Assembly: GCA_944320305.1 (NCBI GenBank)
Contig: CALUGW010000006.1
Span: 1-64,000, forward strand
Reading direction: 5' to 3'
Origin: an uncultured Prevotella sp.
Lineage (GTDB): Bacteria > Bacteroidota > Bacteroidia > Bacteroidales > Bacteroidaceae
DNA: 64,000 nucleotides
Of the stretch, positions 25,157-34,717 are shown piece after piece. The notes beneath the pieces were generated by a model, which searched no databases, was not told where the DNA came from, and saw only the letters and a list, made by a program, of their open reading frames with translations. Each line of letters begins with the position of its first letter. Position 1 is the first letter of the stretch. The position numbers were made by a program, and so were the translations under genes.

Positions 25157-25960
25157 TCATAGTCTCGCCCTGAGCTGCCAGAAGGCCACCGCTGCGGCAG
25201 CCGCCACGTTGAGCGAGTCAACGCCGCGGGCCATGGGTATGCGGGCCACGTAGTCGGCCGAGGCGATGGCTTCGGGCGGAAGCCCGTCGCCCTCGGTGCC
25301 CATGATGATGGCCAGGCGCGGCTCGGCGGTGAGCGCGGGGTGGTCAATGGGCACGGAATTGTCAGTAAGCGCCATAGCCACGGTGCGGAAGCCGAGCCGG
25401 CGGAGCGTCTCCGCCGGGTTGTCAATCCAGCCCCACGGCACGAGGAACACGCTGCCCATCGACACGCGCACGGCCCGGCGGTTGAGCGGGTCGCACGAGT
25501 TGCGCGTGAGCAGCACGCCGTCTATGCCCAGCGCGGCGGCCGAGCGGAAGATGGCCCCGATGTTGGTCGTGTCGACAACGCCGTCGATCACCACCACGCG
25601 CCGCGCCCCCAGGCATACCTCCTCGGCGCTTCTTTCGGCTTTGCGGCGCATGGCGCAGAGCACGCCGCGCGTCAGGACGTAGCCAGTGAGCCGCGCCAGC
25701 AGCTCGCGGCCGCCGGTGTAGACGGGCACGCCGGGGCACCGCTCGATGATGTCGCGGGCGTCGCCGCCGATGTGGCGCCGCTCGCAGAGCAGCGCCAGCG
25801 GCTCGTGGCCGGCGCCGAGCGCCACGCGGATCACCTTCGGGCTTTCGGCTATGAACACTCCGTTCGCCTTGTCGGCGCGGTTGCGCAGCTGCGCCTCGGT
25901 GAGAGCGCTGAACACTTTTACCCGCTCGTCGCTGAGCGAATCAATCTCTATTATTGGCAT
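25157..25960 (-). CDS. TrmH/SpoU family RNA 2'-O-methyltransferase
   Basis: The 267-aa protein has an N-terminal substrate-binding domain (residues 1-105, beginning DERVKVFSALTEAQLRNRA) and a C-terminal SPOUT domain with motif 1 DTTNIGAIFRSAAALG, motif 2 IIMGTEGDGL and motif 3 MARGVDSLNVAAAAAVAFW, all intact. These make the trefoil-knotted S-adenosylmethionine site and methylate ribose in rRNA or tRNA. The exact RNA target cannot be read from sequence. It follows AmrS by 40 bp and precedes the flavoprotein by 30 bp, consistent with co-transcription. Confidence 0.92.
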   Translation of the reverse strand: MPIIEIDSLSDERVKVFSALTEAQLRNRADKANGVFIAESPKVIRVALGAGHEPLALLCERRHIGGDARDIIERCPGVPVYTGGRELLARLTGYVLTRGVLCAMRRKAERSAEEVCLGARRVVVIDGVVDTTNIGAIFRSAAALGIDGVLLTRNSCDPLNRRAVRVSMGSVFLVPWGWIDNPAETLRRLGFRTVAMALTDNSVPIDHPALTAEPRLAIIMGTEGDGLPPEAIASADYVARIPMARGVDSLNVAAAAAVAFWQLRARL

Positions 25961-26000
25961 TTCTATAGTTTCTTATGTGCTGTTGTCGGCGCCGCCGCGC

Positions 26001-27029
26001 TCACCGGAACACCCCCGCCACGGCCCGGCCGCAGCGGGTGCAGACGCCGCTGAAGCCGGAGGCGGACACGCTGTAGCCGCTGCGGCGGATGAGCACGGCG
26101 CCGCACGTGGGGCAGACGGTGTCTTCGGCGCCGGGCAGCGCGACGTTGCCGAGGTAGACATGGCGCAGGCCGCTGCGGCGTGCCACGTCGCGGGCTGCCA
26201 GAAGCGTGGCCACGGGAGTGGGCTGCAGGTGGCTCATGCGGTACTGAGGGAAGAAGCGGCTGAAGTGGAGCGGGCTGTCGGCGAAGCCGCTGTCGGCCAG
26301 CCAGCGGCACATATCCGCAATCATAGCCATGTCGTCGCTGACGCCGGGAATCAGCAGGCTGGAGACCTCCACCCACACGCCGGCCCGGCGCATCATGCCG
26401 AGCGTGCGCAGCACCGGGGCCAGGGTGGCGCGGCAGACGGTGCGGTAGGTGTCGTCGGAGAACGACTTCAGGTCAACGTTGGCCGCGTCGATGAGCGGCA
26501 GGAGGTCTGCCAGCGGGCCGGCGTTGACGTAGCCCGCCGTGACGAGCACGTTCTTCAGTCCGCGACGGCGGCAGGCGCGGGCGCAGTCGGCGGTGTACTC
26601 TATCCAGGTGAGCGGCTCCGTGTAGGTGTAGGCCACGATGCCGCATCCGGCGGCTTCCGCAGCGCGCGCCACTTCGTCGGGAGCCATCAGGCGCGACGGA
26701 ACGCCGCCGGGCGCGCCCTGCGATATGTCGTGGTTCTGGCAGTTGAGGCACGTGAGGTTGCACCCCGCCGCGGCCAGCGACAGGCACCGCGCTCCGGGAT
26801 GGAAGTGCAGCAGGGGCTTCTTTTCCACCGGATCGACAGCCAGGGCGCACACGCGACCGTAGCCCTCGGCCACCATGCGCCCGCCCCGGTTTGCCCGGTT
26901 GCGGCACAGACCGCGCCCGCCATCGGCCAGTGTGCAGCCGTGGGGGCACAGGCGGCACACCACGCGGCCTCCGGCCAGCGGCTCCCAGTAGGCGGCCCCG
27001 TGGGCCGGCAGGGTCTCACGGTCTGCCAT
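26001..27029 (-). CDS. amrS: AmmeMemoRadiSam system radical SAM enzyme AmrS
   Basis: The 342-aa protein belongs to the AmrS/PflA-like radical SAM family. An N-terminal CRLCPHGC block (about residues 25-32) is followed by the radical SAM cluster GCNLTCLNCQN (CxxxCxxC, about 87-97), ANVDLKS and a C-terminal zinc-ribbon-like CPTCG...CTRCGR. Length is typical. The start at 27029 fits the family's N-terminus; upstream in-frame sequence is coding in another frame for the partner. The gene overlaps the end of the AmrB-AmrA fusion by 14 bp. The three activities form the AmmeMemoRadiSam set, whose product is not established to my knowledge. Confidence 0.9.
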   Translation of the reverse strand: MADRETLPAHGAAYWEPLAGGRVVCRLCPHGCTLADGGRGLCRNRANRGGRMVAEGYGRVCALAVDPVEKKPLLHFHPGARCLSLAAAGCNLTCLNCQNHDISQGAPGGVPSRLMAPDEVARAAEAAGCGIVAYTYTEPLTWIEYTADCARACRRRGLKNVLVTAGYVNAGPLADLLPLIDAANVDLKSFSDDTYRTVCRATLAPVLRTLGMMRRAGVWVEVSSLLIPGVSDDMAMIADMCRWLADSGFADSPLHFSRFFPQYRMSHLQPTPVATLLAARDVARRSGLRHVYLGNVALPGAEDTVCPTCGAVLIRRSGYSVSASGFSGVCTRCGRAVAGVFR

Positions 27030-28548
27030 CGGCCTCACCCTCAGCGTTGTCTTTCTCGCCGAACACCTCGGCCTCGTAGACATACAGCTCGGCGTCGCGC
27101 CAGCCGTCCCAGCCGATGCCGGCCTTGTCGCGGGCGCAGTGGCCCAGCAGCTCCTCGCGCGTCCAGCCCGTCTCGCGGGCCACCTGTGGCAGGAATGTGC
27201 CCGAGGCCGCGCCCCTGACGATGAGAATGCCGTGGCGGCCAGGCTCAAACTCGGCGGCGGAGCTGATGCGGCGCAGCGGCGAGAGCACTGATATCTCAAT
27301 GTCGATGTCGTCAAACTCGGCGGCGGTGACGGGCCTGAAGCGCGGATCCTCAAAGGCGGCGGCAGCGGCCATGGCCTCCACTGTTAGGTGGAGCGGGCGG
27401 CGGGCGGTGAGACTGCCGATGCAGCCACGCAGCCGCCCGTGCTCGTTGAGGGTGACGAACGCGCCGCAGGCGGCTCTCAGCGCGGGCGTGAGCGGGGCCT
27501 CGCCGGCCGCCGGCGTATGGCGGAGGCCCAGGCTGTCGGCAATGGTGCGGCGGGCGATGGCCAGCAGGGTGGCCTTCTCTGCGGCCGTCAGCGAGAAAGC
27601 TCCGGAGGCGGTCGCGTCGGCGCCGGTGACGGCAAAGGCGTGGTAGCCCACCACCTCGCCGCGGCTGCCGTGGGGCGAGTCGCCCGAATTGCAGTAGCCC
27701 AGATGTTCCACCCTGAGGCCCGGCTGCCCCTCCGTCAGCATGAGCAGCACGGCGATGGGCGCCTGGCCGCAGGCCGAGGTGGCGAGGCCGCGCACGCGGC
27801 GCGAGGCGTTGGCGGCAATGGTCTGGAGGAAAGCGTGGAGCGAGCCGGTGCTTATGGCCCGGCCGGTGGCGCTGTCAACGCTCACGGCGTCGGCATAAGC
27901 GGGATAATGCGAGAAGTCGCTGCTGACGACGAACAGGTTGTCGGCGGTGAAATATGGGCGCAGCGCCTCGGCCACGCGGCGCAGCTTTGCCAGGTCCTGT
28001 GTGCCGATGATGACGGGCACCACCGGCGGCACGCTGTCGAGCCGGGTCTGGAGGAATGGCAGCTGCACCTCGAGGCAGTGCTCGCCGTCGTGCGCCTCGG
28101 GCACGTAGGCGAACACGCTGTCGGCCTCGGTCAGGCTGCGGCAGAGGGCTGTGTCCACCGGCACGCGCCCCAGCGGGGTGGCCAGCGCGCCGTAGCCAAG
28201 CTCTGCCGACGCGCCGTCGAAGGCGGCACGGTGGCTCGGGCCGAGCAGAAACACGCGGCTATAAGAGGCTCCCGGCTGAATGCGGGCGAACGCCTTGGCC
28301 GCCATGGCGCCGGAGAACACGTAGCCGGCGTGGGGCGCGATGACGGCGCGCACGCCGGCGGCAGGCTCCACTCCGGCCTCGGACAGGAAGCCGCCGACCT
28401 CGGCCTGCAGCGTGTCGGGCGACGAGGGATAGAAACGTCCGGCCACGGACGCAGGACGCGCGGGGCCGCTGCCGACGGCCGACGGTTTGCATGACAGTAT
28501 GCTCATGGTCAATATCAGTGTTAATGATGTGATGTATGTTCTGCGCAT
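27016..28548 (-). CDS. AmrB (Memo-like) and AmrA (AMMECR1-like) fusion lipoprotein
   Basis: The 510-aa protein starts with a lipoprotein-type signal (LTLILTMSILSC). Residues 35-310 are the Memo/AmrB domain, with APHAGYVFSGAMAAKA, LGPSHR, HDGEHCLEVQLPFL and VVSSDFSHY providing the metal-binding His residues. Residues 320-500 are the AMMECR1/AmrA domain with GAFVTLNEHGRLRGCIGSL (LRGCIG signature). Fusion of the two is known in Bacteroidetes and other phyla. An apparent lipoprotein signal on a set usually treated as cytoplasmic is odd. The -7 box at 28600-28607 fixes the start at 28548 rather than 35 codons upstream. It leads a probable five-gene operon. Confidence 0.9.
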   Translation of the reverse strand: MRRTYITSLTLILTMSILSCKPSAVGSGPARPASVAGRFYPSSPDTLQAEVGGFLSEAGVEPAAGVRAVIAPHAGYVFSGAMAAKAFARIQPGASYSRVFLLGPSHRAAFDGASAELGYGALATPLGRVPVDTALCRSLTEADSVFAYVPEAHDGEHCLEVQLPFLQTRLDSVPPVVPVIIGTQDLAKLRRVAEALRPYFTADNLFVVSSDFSHYPAYADAVSVDSATGRAISTGSLHAFLQTIAANASRRVRGLATSACGQAPIAVLLMLTEGQPGLRVEHLGYCNSGDSPHGSRGEVVGYHAFAVTGADATASGAFSLTAAEKATLLAIARRTIADSLGLRHTPAAGEAPLTPALRAACGAFVTLNEHGRLRGCIGSLTARRPLHLTVEAMAAAAAFEDPRFRPVTAAEFDDIDIEISVLSPLRRISSAAEFEPGRHGILIVRGAASGTFLPQVARETGWTREELLGHCARDKAGIGWDGWRDAELYVYEAEVFGEKDNAEGEADGRP

Positions 28549-28599
28549 AGGGTTGTGGGCGGGGCGGCGCACGGTGCGCGCGCCGTCATGTCCGCACTG

Positions 28600-28607
28600 C
28601 AAATATA
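28600..28607 (-). promoter_or_regulatory. -7 box of the Amr operon
   Basis: TATATTTG on the minus strand followed by GCAG, 51 bases before the AmrB-AmrA start. No later box is evident before 24 kb, so it may drive all five genes. Confidence 0.55.
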
Positions 28608-28729
28608 CGCATAATCCGCCAATGGCGGGCCGGCGGCGGCAATATTTCTGCATGAAAAATGTGCGCTGAGGCCTTGGCGCGTAGTGCCGGCGCTGAACGT
28701 AAAAAAACCTTTAGACTGTTAATTTTGGC

Positions 28730-29092
28730 GGAGACAAGCCTCTGAAATTTCGCGTATTTGAAAATAAAAATCCCTTGGCCGCAAATAAGCCGGTCCTGAG
28801 TGTGCAGCCGTAACCTATTGGACTTATAGGACTTATAAGTCTTATAGGCCATGTTGTGCAACTTTTTCAGCCGCCGAAGCAGCCATTTTCAGCCCCCAAA
28901 ACGGCCTTTTTCACCCTGCAAGAAAGGCCATTTCGCACTCCAATATAGGCCATTTCGCACTCCAAGATGGCCCATATCGCATTGCAATAAGGGCTATATT
29001 GCAAAAATAGGCGGCGCTTTTGGCAAGACAAGGGGGCAAAAACCGCCGGAATTTTTCTATTTCGGCGGGAAACGAAGTGTTAATTTTCGGGA
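28730..29092 (+). repeat. Dispersed intergenic element, copy B (complete)
   Basis: Head: AAATTTCGCGTATTTGAAAA through GAGTGTGCAGCCGTAAC (28745-28815). Palindromic module: CTTATAGGACTTATAAG (28821-28850). Array: six units, five of exactly 22 nt, at 28868-29001, ending in GCAAAAATAG. Tail: CCGCCG (29043-29048) pairs with CGGCGG (29063-29068) around a TTTTTCTATTT loop, followed by GAAGTGTTAA. It lies between the divergent start of the Amr operon and the 3' end of lpxA. Confidence 0.8.
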
Positions 29093-29124
29093 GACGGGAG
29101 GCAGGAGACAGGAGTCGGACAATA

Positions 29125-29224
29125 GCCCCGTGGAAATTAAGAGTTGCGAATTATGAGTTAAGAAAAATAGCTTTTGTGGCAGCCTCTTTCTTAACTCTTA
29201 ATTCTCAACTCCTAATTCTTAATT
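29125..29224. repeat. AT-rich long inverted repeat after copy B
   Basis: About 30-bp imperfect complementary arms made of TTAAGAGTTAAG-like sequence flank a loop containing GCTTTTGTGGC. The same loop and the flank GACAATAGCCCCG recur after copy C at 50.3 kb, where the arms are perfect. Confidence 0.7.
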
Positions 29225-29260
29225 AAAAAAGGGCCTGCCACCGGTGATGGAGACAGGCCC
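29225..29260 (-). terminator. Terminator of lpxA and the efflux operon
   Basis: On the minus strand GGGCCTG pairs with CAGGCCC, followed by six T. It starts 31 bases after the lpxA stop. Confidence 0.8.
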
Positions 29261-29290
29261 GAAAAGAGTGATATTAACAATTAAACAAAG

Positions 29291-30073
29291 TCAAATCTTG
29301 GTGATGATGCCCAGCTTGGTGCCCTCGATGAAGTCGGTGATCATGCGGATGGCCTTGCCGTCGGGCACCTGCTCCTTGATCTGGAGCACGGCGTCGAACA
29401 CCGATGTCTGTCCGTGGAACACCAGCCGGTAGGCGTTGGCGATGTGCTTCTGCGTCTTCTCGTCAATCTCGTAGGTGGTCATCATCACGGAGTTGATGCC
29501 GTCGTACTTGATGGGCGAGCCGCCGGCGATGATGAACGGGGGGATGTCCTTTGAGAAAGTGCAGCCCGAGCGAATCATCGAGCATGAGCCTACGCGGGTG
29601 CGTGCGTTGGCTATGACGCTGGTTGAGAAAATCACCGCGTCGCCAATCTCGCAGTCGCCGGCAATCTTGGTTCCGTAGCCGAACACGCAGCGGTGGCCCA
29701 CTTTGGTGTCGTGCGATATGTGGGCGCCCTCCATGAAGAAGTTGCTGTTGCCGATGACGGTCTTTCCGTCGGAGTGTGTGGCGCGGTTGATCACCACGTT
29801 CTCGCGGAACGTGTTGCGGTCGCCGATGATAAGCTCGGACGGCTCGCCCTTGAACTCGAAGTCCTGGGGCAGCGCGGCGAGCACGGCTCCCTGAAAGACG
29901 GTGTTGTTGCTGCCCATGCGGGTGCCGTTGAGGATGCTCACGTAGGGGTAGATGGTGCAGTTGTCGCCGATCACCACGTCGCCCTCGATGTAAGCGAAGG
30001 GATATATCTTGCAGTTGTTGCCGATTTTCGCTCTCGGGTCAATCTCTGCCTTGGGGCTTATTTCACTTGCCAT
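29291..30073 (-). CDS. lpxA: Acyl-ACP--UDP-N-acetylglucosamine O-acyltransferase (LpxA family)
   Basis: The 260-aa protein has hexapeptide repeats of a left-handed beta-helix (residues 5-185: PRAKIGNNCKIYPFAYIEGD and so on) and a C-terminal helical region (190-260). LpxA catalyses the first step of lipid A synthesis. The catalytic His lies in MEGAHISHDTKVGH (about 122), and GGSPIKYDGIN is the family's conserved turn. Many Bacteroidetes carry lpxA next to lpxC-fabZ. Here it follows the OprM-like gene by 20 bp and probably belongs to the RND operon, so it could be a second paralogue. The terminator after it supports its place as last gene. Confidence 0.88.
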   Translation of the reverse strand: MASEISPKAEIDPRAKIGNNCKIYPFAYIEGDVVIGDNCTIYPYVSILNGTRMGSNNTVFQGAVLAALPQDFEFKGEPSELIIGDRNTFRENVVINRATHSDGKTVIGNSNFFMEGAHISHDTKVGHRCVFGYGTKIAGDCEIGDAVIFSTSVIANARTRVGSCSMIRSGCTFSKDIPPFIIAGGSPIKYDGINSVMMTTYEIDEKTQKHIANAYRLVFHGQTSVFDAVLQIKEQVPDGKAIRMITDFIEGTKLGIITKI

Positions 30074-30093
30074 AATCGTTAGCTTTAAAGTTA

Positions 30094-31482
30094 TTATTTG
30101 GTTCCTCCGCCCAGGGCCTGGTAGAGGTTTACGACGGCCTGCATCTTGTAGAAGTCGTCGGCCACCTTCGAAAGCTCAGCGTTGAGCAGGCTGGTCTGGG
30201 CCGTGATGACGTCGAGATAGTTGCTGCTGCTCGATGCGTACAGCTCCTTGGTGTCCTCGACAGTCTGGCGCAGCGCGGCCACCTGCTTCTCCTCGAGGCG
30301 GCTCTTCTCGTCGCTCGTGTTGTAGAGCACCAGGGCGTTGCTCACCTCGTTGCCGGCCTTGAGCACCGCGTTCTGCCATGTGTTGTAGGCCTGCTCCTGC
30401 TCAGCCTTGGCCACCTTGAGCCCGGCGATGAGCTGCCCGTTCATGAAGATGGGCTGGACGAGGCTTCCCACGGCCGAGAGCAGCCACTTGCCGGGGTTGA
30501 CGATGCCGCCGCCGGAGTTGTTGGTGAACGCCCCCGAGCCGCTGATGGTGATGCTGGGGTAGAACTTGGAGCGCGCCGTCTGCGTGTTGTAGAAGCACTG
30601 CGCGAGCGTCATCTCGGCGTAGTGGACGTCGGGGCGGTTGTTGAGCATCTGCAGCGGGATGCCGGTGCTGAACTTGGTGGGCAGCCGCTGGTCGTCGAGC
30701 TTGCCGCGCTTGATGGCCTGGGCCGACTGTCCGAGCATGAGCGAGAGCGAGTTCTCGGTCTCGCGGATCTGGCGCCTGAGGTCGGCGGCCTGCGCGAGCA
30801 CCGAGTAGTAGTTGGCCTCGGCGCTCTGCACGCTGGTGGAGCGGTAGCCGATGCGCAGCTCCTTCAGCCCCTTCATCATGTCCCACGTCTCCTTTGTTAT
30901 GCCCGACATCTCGTTGACAATCTCCAGCTGGCGGTCGAGCATCAGCAGGGTGTAGTACATGTTGGCGATGTTGGCGACGACCTGCGTCTTCACAACCAGC
31001 TGGTAGTCCTTGGTGGCCAGCAGGGCCGTCTGGGCGCTGCGCTTCTGCGAGAGCAGGTTGCCGAAGAGGTCGAGGCTCCAGCTCGCCTGCACGGGCAGCG
31101 AGTAAGTCTTGGTGGTCTTGCTGCCGTCCCACGAGGTGAGCGTGCCTTGCGGCGAGAAGGTGAATGACGGCACGAAGGCCAGCTTGGCCACCGTGAGCTG
31201 CGCCTCCACCATCTTCACGTTCAGCGCGGCGTTGAGCAGGTCAACGTTGTTGTCGAGACCCTGCTGGATGAGGGCCTGCAGCTGCGGGTCGGTGAACACC
31301 TCGCGCCACGGCAGGTTGCCGAAGCTGGCGGTGTCTGTGACGGCCAGCGTGTCGCTCACTGACGCCGTGTCGCGCACCAGACCGGTGGCGTTGATGTCCG
31401 GGCGCTCGTACTTGTTATAGAGTCCGCAGCTGCCCAGAAGCAGCGGTGCGGACATTATGATCAATAACTTCTTCATTTTCAT
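30094..31482 (-). CDS. RND efflux outer-membrane lipoprotein (OprM/TolC family)
   Basis: The 462-aa protein forms the outer-membrane channel of a tripartite efflux pump. It starts with a lipoprotein signal (LLIIMSAPLLLGSC) and has the two repeated OEP domains: the first about residues 60-250 with AEANYYSVLAQAADLRRQI, the second about 270-455 with PDVHYAEMTLAQCFYNTQTA and YLDVITAQTSLLNAEL. The length is normal. The start overlaps the AcrB stop by 4 bp, showing translational coupling. The cargo cannot be predicted from sequence. Confidence 0.93.
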   Translation of the reverse strand: MKMKKLLIIMSAPLLLGSCGLYNKYERPDINATGLVRDTASVSDTLAVTDTASFGNLPWREVFTDPQLQALIQQGLDNNVDLLNAALNVKMVEAQLTVAKLAFVPSFTFSPQGTLTSWDGSKTTKTYSLPVQASWSLDLFGNLLSQKRSAQTALLATKDYQLVVKTQVVANIANMYYTLLMLDRQLEIVNEMSGITKETWDMMKGLKELRIGYRSTSVQSAEANYYSVLAQAADLRRQIRETENSLSLMLGQSAQAIKRGKLDDQRLPTKFSTGIPLQMLNNRPDVHYAEMTLAQCFYNTQTARSKFYPSITISGSGAFTNNSGGGIVNPGKWLLSAVGSLVQPIFMNGQLIAGLKVAKAEQEQAYNTWQNAVLKAGNEVSNALVLYNTSDEKSRLEEKQVAALRQTVEDTKELYASSSSNYLDVITAQTSLLNAELSKVADDFYKMQAVVNLYQALGGGTK

Positions 31483-34400
31483 TCTTCATCTTTTTTGTAA
31501 TCAGCGGGGCGGTGGGCGTACTGGGCAAGCTCAGTGGTCACCTCCTCGTTCTCCTCATCATCAAACTTCAGCGGCGTGAACTTCTCCTGCAGTGACTGGA
31601 ACACCACGAACAGGCCGGGCACGATGAATATCTGGATCATTGTTCCGATGAGCATTCCGCCGATGGCGGCGGCTCCCAGAGTCTGGTTTCCGTTCTTTCC
31701 CACGCCGGAGGCGAACATCATGGGCAGCAGACCGATGATCATTGCCAGCGATGTCATAAGGATAGGACGCAGACGGGCGCCGGCTCCGAGGATGGCAGAC
31801 CACGTGATGGCCATGCCGGTGTGGCGCCGCTCAAGGGCGAACTGCACGATGAGGATGGCGTTCTTGGCCAGAAGTCCGATAAGCATGATGAGCGATATCT
31901 GCATATAGATGTCGTTCTGGTGGCCGAAGAGCTGCGTGAAGAGGAACGCTCCGGCAAGTCCGAACGGAACGGACAGCAGCACCGACAGCGGCAGGATGTA
32001 GCTCTCGTACTGCGCAGAGAGGATCAGGTAGACGAAGACGAAGCAGAGCACGAAGATGAGACCCGTGGAGCTGCTCGAGTTGGCCTCCGTTCTGGTGAGT
32101 CCGGTGAACTCGTATCCGTAGCCCTGGGGCAGCGAGGCGTCGGCCACTTCGCGCACGGCCTGGATGGCCTCACCCGAAGAGTAGCCGTCGGCGACGGTCG
32201 CCGTCACGCTGATGCTGGTGTACATGTTGTAGCGGTTGATGTTGGACGGGCCGTAGACACGCTCCATCGAGCAGAACTCGTTGACGGGGGCCATGCCGCT
32301 TGCGGTGCGCACGTAGATGTTGCTCAGGCCTTCAGGGCGCTCGCGGCTCTCGGCCGTGCCCTGTATCATCACGCGGTAGAGCTTGCCGTAGGAGTTGAAG
32401 TTCGATGCGTAGAGGCCTCCGTAGTATCCCTGCAGGGTGGTGAGCACCGTCGAGGGCGATATTCCGGCCTGCTTGCACTTGGCCACATCCACATTAATCA
32501 TGTACTGCGGGTAGCTCGAGTTGAACGATGTCATGGCCATCTGTATCTCCGGGCGCTTGTTAAGCTCGCCCAGATACTGCTGCACGATGCCGAAGAACTT
32601 GTTGATGTCGCCGCCGGTGCGGTCGAGCATCACGAGCGACACACCGTTGTTGGCGGAGAATCCAGGAATCATAGGCGGCGCGAAGGCCAGAATCTGGGCG
32701 TCCTTGATGGATGCCGTCTGGGCGTAGATCATGCCGAGCACTGCCTGTGCGCTCTGCGCGTCGTTGCGCTCGTCGAAGTCCTTGAGCTTGACGATGAACG
32801 TGGCCTGGTCGGAACCTGAGCCTGAGATGAAGTTGTAGCCCTGGATCTGCTGGCGGCTGGCCACGGCGGGGTTGGACGCGAGCATGGCGTCAACCTGGTC
32901 GATGACCTGCTGTGTGCGGTGCACGCTGGTGCCCGGGGGCATGGAGATTGTGCAGAACACAACGCCCGTATCCTCGTCGGGCACGAGTCCGGAGCGGGTG
33001 GTGTTCATCGTCACCACGAGGGCGACAATGCCCAGAATGACTGCTCCGAAGACAAGGAGCGGCTTGCGCGTCATGCGCTCCACGCCCTTCTTGTAGCGTC
33101 CGAGAATCTTGTCGTAGGCCGTGTTGAACGCCAGGTGGAAGCGGTCCACGGGGCTGAGCTTGCGCTCAGAGCCGTCCTCGTTCTTAGGTTTCATGAACAC
33201 GGCGCACAGGGCCGGCGACAGCGTGAGGGCGTTCAGTGCCGAGATGAAGATCGAGATGGCCATGGTGAGACCGAACTCTCGGTAGAAAGTACCTGACACT
33301 CCGCTCATGAACGACACCGGAATGAACACCGAGGCCATGACGAGCGTGATGGAGATGATGGCGCCCGAGATTTCGTTCATGGCGTCGATGCTGGCCGTCA
33401 GGGCGCTCTTGTAGCCCAGGTCGAGCTTGGCGTGGACGGCCTCGACCACCACTATGGCGTCGTCAACCACGATGGCGATGGCCAGGAGCAGCGCCGAGAG
33501 CACGAGCAGGTTGACCGAGAAGCCGAGCAGGTTGAGGAAGAGGAACGTACCGATGAGCGACACCGGCACGGCGATAAGCGGGATGAGCGTCGAGCGGAAG
33601 TCCTGCAGGAAGATGTAAACCACGAAGAACACCAGCACGAGCGTGAAGACAAGGGTGAACACCACCTCGTGGATTGATGCGTAGAGGAACGATGTCACGT
33701 CGTAGTTGATGTCGTAGGTGAGTCCCGGCGGGAAGTCCTTCGAGAGCGTTTCGAGCTGCGCCTTCACGTTGGTGGCAATGTCGTTGGCGTTGGAGCCTGC
33801 AATCTGCTGCACCATACCCATCACTGAGGGCATGTTGTTGTTGCGCATCGAGACGGTGTAGCTCAGTCCGCCCAGCTCCACATCGGCCACGTCCTTGAGC
33901 TTCAGGGTCTGGCCGGTGAGGTCGCTCGTGAGGATTATGTTCTGGAACTGCTCCGGGGTCTTGAGTCTTCCGGTGTAGCGCATCACGTATTCAAACGAGA
34001 GCTTGCTCTCCTGTCCGAACGTTCCGGGCGCGGCCTCGATGTTCTGCTCAGACAGGGCGGCAGAGATGTCGCTCGGCATCAGCCCGTACTGCTTCATCTT
34101 GTCGGGCTTGAGCCAGATGCGCATGGAGTAAGTCTTCATGCCGGGGCTCATCACGTCGCCCACGCCCTCGATACGTTTCAGGGCCGGAACGACGTTGATC
34201 TCGTTGTAGTTCGTGATGAACTGGTCGTCGTAGCGGCCGTCGGGCGAGACGAGCGCGTACATGATGACCTGCGACGACTGTCGCTTGTTCACCGTCACGC
34301 CGACGCGGGTGACCTCGGCCGGCAGCTGCGACTGTGCCTGCGAGATGCGGTTCTGCACGTTCACGGCGCACATATCGGCGTTGGCTCCCTGGCGGAAGTA

Positions 34401-34679
34401 GATGGTGATGCTGGCCGATCCGCTGTTGTCGGCGGTGGATTCCATGTAGTCCATGTTCTCCACGCCGTTGATGCTCTCCTCCAGCGGGGCGAGCACGGAG
34501 TTCTTCACCGTCTCGGCGTCGGCGCCGGTGTAGGTTGTGCGCACCGATACCGTAGGCGGAGCCACGTCAGGATATTGCTCGATCGGCAGCGTGAGCAATC
34601 CTATGACACCCAGGATGACGATGAGGATTGAGATCACCGTCGAGAGCACCGGGCGTTTTATAAAGTTTGTAAATGTCAT
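31479..34679 (-). CDS. RND efflux inner-membrane transporter (AcrB/HAE1 family)
   Basis: The 1066-aa protein is a full-length hydrophobe/amphiphile efflux-1 transporter. TM1 opens with FTNFIKRPVLSTVISILIVI. Pore domain 1 follows (about 40-330), then TM2-6 with the proton-relay Asp pair in AIAIVVDDAIVVVEAVHAKL (about 405). The second porter domain (about 560-870) precedes TM8-12 including LIGLLAKNAILIVQFALERR. A short acidic C-terminal tail (DDEENEEVTTELAQY) follows. It exports lipophilic compounds from the inner membrane and periplasm using the proton gradient. It sits 38 bp after the periplasmic adaptor gene and overlaps the outer-membrane gene. Confidence 0.95.
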   Translation of the reverse strand: MTFTNFIKRPVLSTVISILIVILGVIGLLTLPIEQYPDVAPPTVSVRTTYTGADAETVKNSVLAPLEESINGVENMDYMESTADNSGSASITIYFRQGANADMCAVNVQNRISQAQSQLPAEVTRVGVTVNKRQSSQVIMYALVSPDGRYDDQFITNYNEINVVPALKRIEGVGDVMSPGMKTYSMRIWLKPDKMKQYGLMPSDISAALSEQNIEAAPGTFGQESKLSFEYVMRYTGRLKTPEQFQNIILTSDLTGQTLKLKDVADVELGGLSYTVSMRNNNMPSVMGMVQQIAGSNANDIATNVKAQLETLSKDFPPGLTYDINYDVTSFLYASIHEVVFTLVFTLVLVFFVVYIFLQDFRSTLIPLIAVPVSLIGTFLFLNLLGFSVNLLVLSALLLAIAIVVDDAIVVVEAVHAKLDLGYKSALTASIDAMNEISGAIISITLVMASVFIPVSFMSGVSGTFYREFGLTMAISIFISALNALTLSPALCAVFMKPKNEDGSERKLSPVDRFHLAFNTAYDKILGRYKKGVERMTRKPLLVFGAVILGIVALVVTMNTTRSGLVPDEDTGVVFCTISMPPGTSVHRTQQVIDQVDAMLASNPAVASRQQIQGYNFISGSGSDQATFIVKLKDFDERNDAQSAQAVLGMIYAQTASIKDAQILAFAPPMIPGFSANNGVSLVMLDRTGGDINKFFGIVQQYLGELNKRPEIQMAMTSFNSSYPQYMINVDVAKCKQAGISPSTVLTTLQGYYGGLYASNFNSYGKLYRVMIQGTAESRERPEGLSNIYVRTASGMAPVNEFCSMERVYGPSNINRYNMYTSISVTATVADGYSSGEAIQAVREVADASLPQGYGYEFTGLTRTEANSSSSTGLIFVLCFVFVYLILSAQYESYILPLSVLLSVPFGLAGAFLFTQLFGHQNDIYMQISLIMLIGLLAKNAILIVQFALERRHTGMAITWSAILGAGARLRPILMTSLAMIIGLLPMMFASGVGKNGNQTLGAAAIGGMLIGTMIQIFIVPGLFVVFQSLQEKFTPLKFDDEENEEVTTELAQYAHRPADYKKDEE

Positions 34680-34717
34680 GTTACCTTATTTAATTAAAGC
34701 CTTTTTCTCTTTTAGCG

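Noticed and set aside
26001..27353. AmrS extended N-terminus (108 extra codons)
   Set aside because: The extension overlaps the AMMECR1 domain coding region in another frame and is Ser/Arg/Ala-rich with no family match.
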